Shown one piece after another: positions 53,387-61,664 of a stretch of 64,000 bases of DNA. The position numbers and the translations under genes are program-made. The notes under the pieces were generated by a model. It did not search any database. It was not told where the DNA came from and saw only the letters and a program-made list of their open reading frames with translations. The stretch comes from Bacillota bacterium (lineage in GTDB: Bacteria > Bacillota > SHA-98 > UBA4971): contig JANLFY010000001.1 of NCBI GenBank assembly GCA_024653485.1, positions 309,060 through 373,059 of the forward strand. The letters run 5' to 3'. Each line of letters begins with the position of its first letter. The stretch's first letter is position 1.

Positions 53387-53431
53387 GGGCGGGACAGCCG
53401 CGGGCGGGACAGGCACGGGCGGGGCAGACAC
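53387..53431. repeat. 15-nt direct repeat, three copies
   Basis: GGGCGGGACAGCCGC, GGGCGGGACAGGCAC and GGGCGGGGCAGACAC follow one another between the H-like gene and hdrC. A weaker relative (GCTGGACAG) stands just before. Confidence 0.85.
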
Positions 53432-53523
53432 CTAGCGTCCCCCTCGGGTATCTTGAGTGAATCTCCTGAGTGCGCGCAAGCGAGGGCCGGCGATCGCCTC
53501 ACTTGCCAAGGAGGTCTTGTATC

Positions 53524-54054
53524 GTGGAACGAGGCTCCAGTGCAGAGAAGGACGGAGTTGTCGTTACCGTGCTCGATCCCAAGTTCAAGTACGAGATCGC
53601 GACCGAGCCCGGAGGCGAGAACATCAAGTACTGCTTCCAGTGCGGCACGTGCACGTCGGGGTGCCCCGTGGCGGAGCTGGACGGCAAGTACAACCCACGA
53701 CGCATCATCAGGATGGCGATTCTGGGGATGCGCGAAAGGGTGCTGTCTAGCGACTTCATCTGGCTGTGTTCCACGTGCTACACCTGCTACGAAAGATGTC
53801 CACAGGACGTCAGGATAACAGAGGTCATGAACGCCCTGAAGAACATGGCCGTGAGGGCAGGGTACGTCCATCCTGCGTTCCGGGCCCAGGCAGAACTCAT
53901 AGCCGCGCACGGGAGGCTGTACGAGGTTGATGAGTTTACGAACGAGAAGCGCGCCGAGCTTGGGCTTCCCACGCTTCCCAGCGGCTCGCCGGAGGTGGCC
54001 GAGATATACGGGATGACCGGGCTTGCGAGCCTACTCTCTGGCAAAGGTGCGTGA
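53524..54054 (+). CDS. hdrC: Heterodisulfide reductase subunit C-like Fe-S protein
   Basis: A 176-residue protein with two 4Fe-4S clusters, CFQCGTCTSGCP (from Cys37) and CSTCYTCYERCP (from Cys82). This is the HdrC pattern, an electron conduit between HdrA and the catalytic HdrB. GTG 53524 has AAGGAGGT upstream at nine bases. The upstream open frame of 18 codons is unconserved. hdrB starts seven bases after its stop. The order gcvH-like, hdrC, hdrB, hdrA is tightly packed. Confidence 0.93.
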   Translation: MERGSSAEKDGVVVTVLDPKFKYEIATEPGGENIKYCFQCGTCTSGCPVAELDGKYNPRRIIRMAILGMRERVLSSDFIWLCSTCYTCYERCPQDVRITEVMNALKNMAVRAGYVHPAFRAQAELIAAHGRLYEVDEFTNEKRAELGLPTLPSGSPEVAEIYGMTGLASLLSGKGA

Positions 54055-54060
54055 TTGGCG

Positions 54061-54933
54061 ATGAAGTACGCCATCTTCCTTGGTTGCACGGTCCCAGTGC
54101 GTAACCTCAGCTACGAACTGTCGGCTAGGCGCGCGGCCGCTTGTCTCGGGGTTGAGTTCGTCGACATCCCTGAGTTCAGCTGTTGCGGCTACCCCACGAG
54201 GTCGGTGCATCACGAGACATCGCTGCTCCTCGCGGCGCGGAACCTTGCGCTCGCCGAGGAGAGGGGGCTTGACATCTGCACTCTGTGCAGCGCATGCACG
54301 TCGGTCTTGACTGAGGCGTCCAGAAAGCTGGCGACGGACGAGGGGCTCTTGGAGAAGGTGAACCGCAGCCTTGGGGCGGTAGGGCGCAGGTACCTCGGCA
54401 AGGTGCGGGTGAAGCACCTCGCGCGCGTCTTCTACGAAGACGTAGGACCTGACGCCATCAAGAATGCCGTAAAGCGGCCGCTAGATGCGTTCCGCATAGC
54501 ATCGCACTACGGGTGTCACTACCTGAAGCCTTCTGAGATCTACGATCGTTTCGACCATCCAGAGGTGCCGAAGTCCCTCGACGAGCTCGTCACCGCGACG
54601 GGAGCCCAAGCGGTGGATTACGCCACCAAGAAGGAGTGCTGCGGCGGGGCCATCCTTGCGGTAGATGAGGAGCTTGCGCTGCGCATGGCGCGGGCGAAAC
54701 TGGATGATATCAAGGCGAGCGGAGCAGACGCCATCAACCTCATTTGTCCGTTCTGCAGCGTGATGTACGGCGCGAACCAGCGCAAGATCCAAACGAAGTA
54801 TGGTGCCAAGTACGACCTTCCGATCATGTATTATCCGCAGGTCCTGGGGCTTGCACTGGGCATCGATGCCGAGGAATTGGGGTTGTCCCAAAACCCGGTG
54901 AAGCCGAGGGCAATCCTGGCGAAGATCTCATGA
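54061..54933 (+). CDS. hdrB: Heterodisulfide reductase subunit B-like catalytic protein
   Basis: A 290-residue protein with two CCG domains: FSCCGYPTRS with CTLCSACT, and YGCHYLKPS with KKECCGGAIL and CPFCSVMYG. In HdrB these ligate two noncubane clusters that cleave a heterodisulfide. In bacteria that lack CoM/CoB the true acceptor is unknown. The ATG at 54061 is favoured over TTG 54055. It lies between hdrC and hdrA; the 69-nt gap before hdrA holds a 12-nt tandem duplication. Confidence 0.93.
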   Translation: MKYAIFLGCTVPVRNLSYELSARRAAACLGVEFVDIPEFSCCGYPTRSVHHETSLLLAARNLALAEERGLDICTLCSACTSVLTEASRKLATDEGLLEKVNRSLGAVGRRYLGKVRVKHLARVFYEDVGPDAIKNAVKRPLDAFRIASHYGCHYLKPSEIYDRFDHPEVPKSLDELVTATGAQAVDYATKKECCGGAILAVDEELALRMARAKLDDIKASGADAINLICPFCSVMYGANQRKIQTKYGAKYDLPIMYYPQVLGLALGIDAEELGLSQNPVKPRAILAKIS

Positions 54934-54964
54934 AAGGGCGGGGCGAGCGGCAGGCGCAAAGAGA

Positions 54965-54988
54965 GCCGGGCAAGATGCCGGGCAAGGT
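54965..54988. repeat. 12-nt tandem duplication, one mismatch
   Basis: GCCGGGCAAGAT is followed directly by GCCGGGCAAGGT in the hdrB-hdrA gap. Confidence 0.75.
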
Positions 54989-55002
54989 GGTGTAAGCGCG
55001 GG

Positions 55003-56994
55003 ATGCAAACACCCGGGGGGCATCCGAGAATCGGCGTTTATGTGTGCCACTGCGGCCTCAATATAGCGGGCGTGGTGGACGTGGCAGCCGTTCGAGAGAG
55101 CGCGTCGTCGCTCGACGGGGTCGTGGTCGCCCGCGACAACAGGTACACATGCAGCGAGGTCGGGCAGAAGACCATAGCGGACGACATCAGGGAGTTCGCG
55201 CTCGATCGGGTGGTAATAGCGTCGTGCTCGCCGAGGCTTCACGAGAAGACGTTCCGTGCGCTCCTGGAGAAGTGCGGGTTGAACCCGTTCCTCCTCGAGA
55301 TGGCGAACATCCGCGAGCAGTGCTCGTGGGTGCACCCAGGTGACGGCGCGGCGGCAACGGAGAAGGCGAAGGCGCTCGTGCGCTCGGCGGTGGCGAGGGC
55401 CAGGCTCCTCGAGCCGCTTCGGCGGGCAGAAGCGCGGGTCGTTCCCAAGGTGATGGTCGTGGGCGGCGGGGTGGCCGGAATATCCGCCGCGCTCTATCTT
55501 GGGAACATGGGGATCAAGACCTACCTCGTGGAGCGTCAGCCGTCCATCGGTGGTCACATGGCCATGCTCGACAAGACTTTTCCTACCCTCGACTGCAGCC
55601 TGTGCATCCTTTCACCTAAGATGGTGGAGGTCGCAGAGAACGAGAACATAGAGCTCCTGAGCTACACCGAGGTTGAGAAGGTCGACGGCCAGGTAGGCGA
55701 TTTCAGGGTCAAGGTCCGGCGCAGGGCGCGATACGTCGACGAAGACAAGTGCGTGGGGTGCGGCGACTGCGCCGCTAAGTGCCCGGTCAAGGTGCCCGAC
55801 GAGTTCAACCGGAACATGGGAGAAAGAAAGGCCATCTACGTTCCGTTCCCGCAAGCCATCCCGCCGGCGTACGTCATCGATCCGGAGCATTGCAGGTACC
55901 TCACCCAAGGAAAGTGCAGGGTATGCGAGAAAGTATGCGAGCGCGGGGCGGTGGCGTTCGACCAGACCGACCGCGTTGAGACCGTGGAGGTCGGCGCCAT
56001 AGTCGTGGCCGCCGGATTTCGGCCGTACGACGCCGCCGGAAAGCCGGAATACGGGTACGGGCGTTTCCCCAACGTCATAACCAGCCTCGATTTCGAGAGG
56101 ATCATCTGTGCCGACGGGCCCACCCACGGAAAGCTCAAGAGGCCCGGCGACTGGGCGACGCCGAGGCGCGTCGCGTTCGTGCAGTGCGTCGGGTCGCGCG
56201 ATGCGCGCCGCAGGAACGGAGCGGCGGCATACTGCTCGCGGGTATGCTGCATGATCACGGCGAAACAAGCGTTCATGATAAAGGAGAAGTACCCCGAGGC
56301 CGAGGTGTACGTGTACTACACCGACATGCGAACCGCCGGAAAGGGGTTCGAGGAGTTCTATCAGCGCGGAAGAGGCGAGGGGATAGTCTTCGTCAGGGGC
56401 AAGCCTGGAGAGATCAGGGAAGACGAAGGTGGGTCGCTGAGGATAACCTCTGAGGACCTTGACTCCGGGTGCATACTGGATCTCTCGTTCGACATGGTGG
56501 TGCTCGCAGTGGGACTTGCTCCGCCCGACGGCCTTGAGGAGCTCGCCGCGCGCCTGAACCTTTCGCGAAGCGCCGATGGCTTCCTCATGGAAGGACATCC
56601 GAAGCTTCGCCCGTTCGAGACGTCGATAGACGGCGTGTTTCTCGCGGGGTGCGTCCAATTCCCCAAGGACATCCCTGACTCCGTGGCGCAGGCCGGAGGT
56701 GCTGCTGCGGCGGCCGCAGCGACGTGCTCTCGGCAGAAGATCGAGATGGAGCCGCTCGGCCCGGTCATCGATGAGGATGCTTGCATAGGTTGCAGGCTTT
56801 GTGAAAGGCTGTGTCCCTACGGAGCGATCAAGGTCGAGAAGACCGACAAGGGGTACAAGGCGAGATCCGTGGAGGTTGCGTGCAAGGGCTGCGGTGTATG
56901 TGGCGCCTCATGCTCTGCGCGGGCCATAACCATGAAGCACTACTCCAACGACCAGCTCGTCGCACAGACGAGAGCTCTTCTGGAGGTGGGCTAG
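55003..56994 (+). CDS. hdrA: Heterodisulfide reductase subunit A-like flavoprotein
   Basis: A 663-residue bifurcating flavoprotein. Residues 1-145 form the N-terminal domain (IGVYVCHCGLNIAGVVDV, CSEVGQKTI, ASCSPRLHEKTF). The FAD site GGGVAGISAALYLG starts at about 152. A ferredoxin-like insert begins at Cys250 (CVGCGDCAAKCP), and KCRVCEKVCERGA follows. A C-terminal pair begins at Cys594 (CIGCRLCERLCP and CKGCGVCGASC). This is the normal HdrA layout. It takes electrons from MvhD and splits them to ferredoxin and HdrB by flavin-based bifurcation. Confidence 0.94.
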   Translation: MQTPGGHPRIGVYVCHCGLNIAGVVDVAAVRESASSLDGVVVARDNRYTCSEVGQKTIADDIREFALDRVVIASCSPRLHEKTFRALLEKCGLNPFLLEMANIREQCSWVHPGDGAAATEKAKALVRSAVARARLLEPLRRAEARVVPKVMVVGGGVAGISAALYLGNMGIKTYLVERQPSIGGHMAMLDKTFPTLDCSLCILSPKMVEVAENENIELLSYTEVEKVDGQVGDFRVKVRRRARYVDEDKCVGCGDCAAKCPVKVPDEFNRNMGERKAIYVPFPQAIPPAYVIDPEHCRYLTQGKCRVCEKVCERGAVAFDQTDRVETVEVGAIVVAAGFRPYDAAGKPEYGYGRFPNVITSLDFERIICADGPTHGKLKRPGDWATPRRVAFVQCVGSRDARRRNGAAAYCSRVCCMITAKQAFMIKEKYPEAEVYVYYTDMRTAGKGFEEFYQRGRGEGIVFVRGKPGEIREDEGGSLRITSEDLDSGCILDLSFDMVVLAVGLAPPDGLEELAARLNLSRSADGFLMEGHPKLRPFETSIDGVFLAGCVQFPKDIPDSVAQAGGAAAAAAATCSRQKIEMEPLGPVIDEDACIGCRLCERLCPYGAIKVEKTDKGYKARSVEVACKGCGVCGASCSARAITMKHYSNDQLVAQTRALLEVG

Positions 56995-56995
56995 A

Positions 56996-57829
56996 GTGGT
57001 GAACCTCGCGATGGGGATGCGCGCGTCCGACACCGTGCGTGAGGGGTTTGAGCCACGGATAATCGGATTCTTGTGCAACTGGTGCTCGTACGCCGGGGCG
57101 GACCTTGCCGGCACGTCGAGGCTGGCGTACCCCGCGAACCTACGCGTGATCCGGGTGATGTGCTCGGGTCGCGTGGACCCGGAGATGATGATCGAACCTT
57201 TCTTACGAGGGGCGGACGGCGTCATGGTGCTCGGCTGCCATATCGGCGACTGTCACTACCTGACCGGGAATTGCCAAGCCGAGCAGCGGGTGAGCGCGGT
57301 CTGGAAGGTCCTCGACCACCTTGGGGTGGACCGCAGGAGGCTTTTTCTCGATTGGGTGTCGGCGGCGGAGGGTGAGAGGTTCGCCGAGATGGTGGAGGGG
57401 TTCGTGGAGAGCGTGAAGGCTCTCGGCCCCGCAGGCGGAGGGCCCGCGTCAAAGGAAGGGCTTTCCCAAGAGGAGCTGGGGTTCAGGTGTGAGGTGGCAC
57501 AGCGTGTGGTCTCCGGCGAGCGGTTCAGGTGGCTCGTGGGGCGCATCAAGGCTCTGAGCGAGGAGGGCAACGCTTACCGTGCGAGAGTCTCACCGGAAAA
57601 GGCGGGCGCACTCATGCAAAGCGTTGTCGCCGAGGAGTGCTTGAGAGCGGCGATAGAGGCCTTGGCAGGGAAGGCACCCGTTTCGGTGCGAGACATAGCC
57701 TCGCGCCTGGGCATTTCCACGCATCTCGTGCTGGAGCAGACGGCGTATCTCAAGCGGCGTGGCACCATCGAGCAGTATGACGTCTTGGGACGCTCGCCTA
57801 GATACGTGCTGGCGGGCGCGCGCACCTAG
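56996..57829 (+). CDS. MvhD/FlpD-like Fe-S subunit with C-terminal winged-helix-like extension
   Basis: A 277-residue protein. The first ~145 residues are the MvhD module: IIGFLCNWCSYAGADLAG, CSGRVDPEM, LGCHIGDCHYLTGN, which binds a 2Fe-2S cluster and links HdrA to an electron-donor. The remaining half is unlike MvhD from methanogens. It ends in SVRDIASRLGISTHLVLEQT and a wing-like GTIEQYDVLGRSPRYVL, the look of a helix-turn-helix domain. GTG 56996 follows GGAGGTGGG. Whether the tail binds DNA or a partner protein cannot be told. The next gene is 30 bp downstream. Confidence 0.88.
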   Translation: MVNLAMGMRASDTVREGFEPRIIGFLCNWCSYAGADLAGTSRLAYPANLRVIRVMCSGRVDPEMMIEPFLRGADGVMVLGCHIGDCHYLTGNCQAEQRVSAVWKVLDHLGVDRRRLFLDWVSAAEGERFAEMVEGFVESVKALGPAGGGPASKEGLSQEELGFRCEVAQRVVSGERFRWLVGRIKALSEEGNAYRARVSPEKAGALMQSVVAEECLRAAIEALAGKAPVSVRDIASRLGISTHLVLEQTAYLKRRGTIEQYDVLGRSPRYVLAGART

Positions 57830-57858
57830 TATGTGTGAGTCAATCGGGGGCACGGGAC

Positions 57859-60800
57859 ATGGCTTGTGAAGCTAGAGGCGCTGGCACCAAGACCGTCGGA
57901 GCGGTGCTCGTCATAGGCGGGGGAATCGGGGGCATGCAAGCTGCTCTCGACCTTGCAGGCTCCGGCTTTTTCGTGTACCTGGTGGAGTCGAGCCCGGCCA
58001 TAGGCGGCACCATGGCGCAGTTGGACAAGACGTTTCCCACCAACGACTGCTCCATGTGCATCATGTCTCCCAAGCTGGTGGAGTGCGGTCGCCACCTCAA
58101 CATCGAAGTCATCTCCAACGCTGTCGTAGAGAAGCTGGAGGGAGAGGCGGGCGACTTCACCGCGACAGTCGTGACCAGGCCGCGCTACGTGGATCCGGAA
58201 AGGTGCACGGGGTGTGGGGTGTGCGCTCGGCATTGCCCGGTGGAAGCTGCGCGCGATGCTTTCAACGCGGGCCTTGCAAGACGAACCTCGATTTACATAG
58301 ATTATCCGCAGGCCGTGCCTCTCGCCTACGTGATCGATCGCGACAGCTGCGTGAGTTGCGGCTTGTGCGAGAACATGTGCCTTGCCGGCGCCATTCGCTA
58401 CGACGACGTGCTTCGTGAACGAAAGATCTCCGTGGGCGCTGTCGTGCTCGCGCCGGGGTCCCGGCCGTTCGACCCGGCGGTTCGCCCCGAGTATGGCTAC
58501 GGCAGGTACCCGAACGTCGTCACCAGCACGGAGTTCGAGAGGATCCTGAGCGCCTCCGGACCCTACGAGGGGCGTGTGCTGCGTCCGTCGGACGGCGACA
58601 TTCCCGAGAAGATAGCCTTCATACAGTGCGTGGGGTCGCGCGACCGCGCGCTGGGCTCGCGATACTGTTCCTCTGTGTGCTGCATGTACGCGACGAAGGA
58701 AGCCGTGATAGCCAAGGAGCACGCACCGGGCGTGCAGGCCACGATCTTCTACATGGACGTGAGGTCCTACGGAAAAGGGTTCGACGCGTACGTCGAACGC
58801 GCAAAGAGGGAGTACGGCGTGAGGTACGTCCGCGCGAGGGTGGCCGAAGTGACGGAGGTCCCCACGACCGGTGACCTGGTCGTGTCATTCGAGTCCGAAG
58901 ACGGAAGGGCTGTGAAAGAGGAGTTCGATCTCGTCGTCCTGTCCGTGGGGCTCGAGCCTCCCGAGAGCGCTGGCCGGCTGGCAGAGGTCTTGGGGATCGA
59001 GCTTGACGGTGACGGCTTTGCGAGGACCGGCACGCTCGAGCCTCTGGCGACAACGCGGCCGGGCGTGTACGTGTGCGGCGCCATGCAAGGCCCCAAGGAC
59101 ATCCCGGAAACCGTGACACAGGCCAGCGGAGCCGCGGGCGCCGTGGGGGCGCTTCTCAGTGGCGCTCGAGGGACGCTCGTGCGGGAGAAGCGGTACCCGC
59201 CTGAAACGGATCTCCGCGGCGTGGGGCCACGCATCGGTGTGTTCGTGTGCCACTGCGGAATCAACATCGGTGGGGTCGTGGACGTGCCGGGGGTGGTCGA
59301 GTACGCCAAGACCCTCCCAAACGTCGTGTACGCAGAGCGCAACCTATACACCTGCTCTCAGGACACGCAGCAGAGGATTCAGCAGATCATCAAGGAGCAC
59401 GCCCTAACGCGGGTCGTGGTGGCGTCGTGCACACCCCGCACTCACGAGCCGCTCTTCCGGGAGACGATTCGGGAGGCCGGACTCAATTACTACCTGTTCG
59501 CAATGGCGAACATCCGCGACCAGTGCTCCTGGGTCCACATGCATGAACCGGAGAAGGCTACGGACAAGGCGAAGGCGCTCGTGCGCGCGGCCGTGGCCAA
59601 GGCCGCGCTCCTGGAGCCACTGGAGCGCGTGCCGATTGAGGTGAGGAAGTCCGGCTTGGTCCTGGGCGGAGGGCTTGCCGGCATGATCGCCGCCCTAGAC
59701 TTGGCGGAGCAAGGGTTCAAGGCGTATCTAATCGAGAGAGAGCCTGAGCTAGGCGGACATCTGCGCAGGATCCACTACACCCTCGGTGGCGACGACGTCC
59801 AGGCGTATCTGCGAAGGCTTGTGGCAAGGGTCGCATCGCATCCTCTCATCGAGGTCCACACGTCGTCGGAGCTAGTCGAGATCGAGGGTTACCTGGGGAA
59901 CTTCCGATCGCGGGTGGTCGATCGCAGCCGAGGAAACGGCGAGGCGGGCGTCATTCGCGAGGTCGACCTGGAACACGGCGTGGTCATCGTGGCGACCGGC
60001 GCGCAGGAGAAAAGGCCATCTGGGTTCCTGTACGGTGAACACCCGGCCGTCGTGACCCAGTCCGAGCTCGAGGCGCGCCTTGCGTCCGGGCGCATGCCGG
60101 TTTCATCGCGGACGGGGGCGACCGGCGCTGCGCGGAAGTGCGTGGTGATGGTCCAGTGCGTGGGGTCGCGCGAGGGAGAGCGGGGCTACTGCAGCCGAGT
60201 GTGTTGCAGTGAGGCAGTTAAGAACGCCATTCGCTTGAAGGACGCCGACCCCGATGTCGACGTGTTCATCCTCTACAGGGACGTTCGCACATACGGATGG
60301 CGGGAGGCTTGCTTCGAGGAGGCAAGACGCCGCGGCGTGGTGTTCGTGAGATACCCTGAAGGTCAAATGCCCGTAGTGTCCCGCGTGGATCACGATGAGA
60401 GAGTCTCGAACGGTGGCGGGGGTGTCGACGAGGGAGTCGAGGAGCGGCAACAAGGCTATGCAGGCCATCCCGGCGAAGGCGTGTGCGAGAGCAGCGGGCG
60501 GCTGCTCGTTGAAGTGACCGATACGCTCCTCGACGAGAGGCTCGCGATTCCGGCGGACCTTGTGGTGTTGAGCACGGGGATAGCCCCGGATGAGCGGAAC
60601 GCGAAGATCGCCCAGATGCTCAAGGTGCCCCTCGATGAGTCCGGGTTCTTCCTGGAGGCCCACATGAAGCTGCGTCCCGTGGACTTCGCGACAGAGGGAG
60701 TGTTCCTAGCCGGGCTTGCCCACGCTCCGAAGACCATCGACGAGACCATCGCCCAGGCTCACGCGGCCGCGGCGAGAGCATGCGCCGTGCTCGCCAGCGG

Positions 60801-61044
60801 GACAGTCACCGGCGAGGGAATGAAGGCAGAGGTGACAAAGGCGAGGTGCGCCGGGTGCGGTTTGTGCGTTGAAGCCTGCCAGTACAAGGCTACCGAGATC
60901 GACCCCAAAGACAACGTGGCGAGGGTGAACGCCGCGTTGTGCAAAGGATGCGGCGTGTGCGCGGCGACGTGCCGGTGCGGCGCCGTCACACTCAAGGGAT
61001 TCACCGAGGAGGAGCTCCTGGCGGAGGTGAGGGCTCTGTGCTGA
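57859..61044 (+). CDS. Fused double HdrA-like flavoprotein
   Basis: A 1061-residue protein with two HdrA modules in one chain. Module 1 (about 1-455) begins directly with the FAD site GGGIGGMQAALDL and carries two 4Fe-4S motifs (Cys116 CTGCGVCARHCP; Cys164 CVSCGLCENMC), but lacks the N-terminal domain. Module 2 (about 459-1061) has the N-terminal domain (IGVFVCHCGINIGG), a second FAD site at 603 (GGGLAGMIAALDL) and a C-terminal ferredoxin pair (Cys997 CAGCGLCVEAC; Cys1028 CKGCGVCAATC), but no inserted ferredoxin. A glycine-rich insert near residues 846-880 is disordered. ATG 57859 follows CGGGGGCACGGG; GTG 57835 is possible. A single chain with two flavins and asymmetric clusters would let two bifurcation sites communicate. 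Confidence 0.92.
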   Translation: MACEARGAGTKTVGAVLVIGGGIGGMQAALDLAGSGFFVYLVESSPAIGGTMAQLDKTFPTNDCSMCIMSPKLVECGRHLNIEVISNAVVEKLEGEAGDFTATVVTRPRYVDPERCTGCGVCARHCPVEAARDAFNAGLARRTSIYIDYPQAVPLAYVIDRDSCVSCGLCENMCLAGAIRYDDVLRERKISVGAVVLAPGSRPFDPAVRPEYGYGRYPNVVTSTEFERILSASGPYEGRVLRPSDGDIPEKIAFIQCVGSRDRALGSRYCSSVCCMYATKEAVIAKEHAPGVQATIFYMDVRSYGKGFDAYVERAKREYGVRYVRARVAEVTEVPTTGDLVVSFESEDGRAVKEEFDLVVLSVGLEPPESAGRLAEVLGIELDGDGFARTGTLEPLATTRPGVYVCGAMQGPKDIPETVTQASGAAGAVGALLSGARGTLVREKRYPPETDLRGVGPRIGVFVCHCGINIGGVVDVPGVVEYAKTLPNVVYAERNLYTCSQDTQQRIQQIIKEHALTRVVVASCTPRTHEPLFRETIREAGLNYYLFAMANIRDQCSWVHMHEPEKATDKAKALVRAAVAKAALLEPLERVPIEVRKSGLVLGGGLAGMIAALDLAEQGFKAYLIEREPELGGHLRRIHYTLGGDDVQAYLRRLVARVASHPLIEVHTSSELVEIEGYLGNFRSRVVDRSRGNGEAGVIREVDLEHGVVIVATGAQEKRPSGFLYGEHPAVVTQSELEARLASGRMPVSSRTGATGAARKCVVMVQCVGSREGERGYCSRVCCSEAVKNAIRLKDADPDVDVFILYRDVRTYGWREACFEEARRRGVVFVRYPEGQMPVVSRVDHDERVSNGGGGVDEGVEERQQGYAGHPGEGVCESSGRLLVEVTDTLLDERLAIPADLVVLSTGIAPDERNAKIAQMLKVPLDESGFFLEAHMKLRPVDFATEGVFLAGLAHAPKTIDETIAQAHAAAARACAVLASGTVTGEGMKAEVTKARCAGCGLCVEACQYKATEIDPKDNVARVNAALCKGCGVCAATCRCGAVTLKGFTEEELLAEVRALC

Positions 61045-61664
61045 GCGGTGAGCGTCCAGACCGCGGATGCGGCTGCGACGAGGGGGGAGGAATGCTCACG
61101 CGCGAGCCCTGCTGTGGCGGGGCGGGGCGAGTCGGTCGGCTTGCTAGGGAGGTGGCAGACGGCGAGAGCGGCGACGGCGAGAGCGGCGCAGGGAGCCTAG
61201 CCTCGGGTAGTCCCGCGGGCACGGACCGCACGAGGGCGGGCGAGACCTGGGAGCCAAAGATCGTGGCGTTCCTCTGCAACTGGTGCTCGTACGCCGGAGC
61301 CGACCTCGCTGGGACGAGCAGGATCCAGTACCCACCCAACGTGCGCATAGTCAGGGTCCCGTGCTCCGGCCGGGTGGATCCGCTCCTCATTCTGAAGTGC
61401 TTGCAGCAGGGAGCAGATGGTGTGCTCGTGTCGGGGTGCCACCCGGGGGATTGCCACTATATGGCAGGAAACTACCTCGCGAGGAGGAAGTTCGCTCTCC
61501 TAGCCGATCTCCTGGATTTCTTCGGAATCGAGAAGGGCCGCGTTCAGTTCTCGTGGGTATCGGCAGCGGAGGGTGAGAAGTTCGCTGACGTGGTGAAGCG
61601 TGTGACCGAGAGCGTGAGGACGCTCGGCAGACCTACGAGGCTCGTGAAGGAGAGGCAGAGGTAG
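61038..61664 (+). CDS. Second MvhD/FlpD-like Fe-S subunit
   Basis: A protein of about 208 residues. The core, from KIVAFLCNWCSYAGADLAG to FSWVSAAEGEKFADVVK, has the MvhD cysteines in NWCSY, CSGRVD, SGCHPGDCHY. It differs from the first MvhD in having a long, Gly/Ser-rich N-terminus with CGCDEGG, PCCGGAG and a 15-nt tandem duplication, and no HTH tail. GTG 61038 overlaps the HdrA stop and follows GGAGGTGAGG; ATG 61092 is an alternative. It should serve the fused HdrA next to it. The next gene starts at the stop codon. Confidence 0.9.
   Translation: MLSGERPDRGCGCDEGGGMLTREPCCGGAGRVGRLAREVADGESGDGESGAGSLASGSPAGTDRTRAGETWEPKIVAFLCNWCSYAGADLAGTSRIQYPPNVRIVRVPCSGRVDPLLILKCLQQGADGVLVSGCHPGDCHYMAGNYLARRKFALLADLLDFFGIEKGRVQFSWVSAAEGEKFADVVKRVTESVRTLGRPTRLVKERQR
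61158..61187. repeat. 15-nt perfect tandem duplication inside a coding region
   Basis: GACGGCGAGAGCGGC occurs twice in frame, giving DGESG-DGESG in the N-terminal linker of the second MvhD protein. Its 15-nt length keeps the frame. Confidence 0.9.

Noticed and set aside
53387..53431. CRISPR-like array.
   Set aside because: Units are 15 nt with no spacers and only three copies; there are no cas genes.
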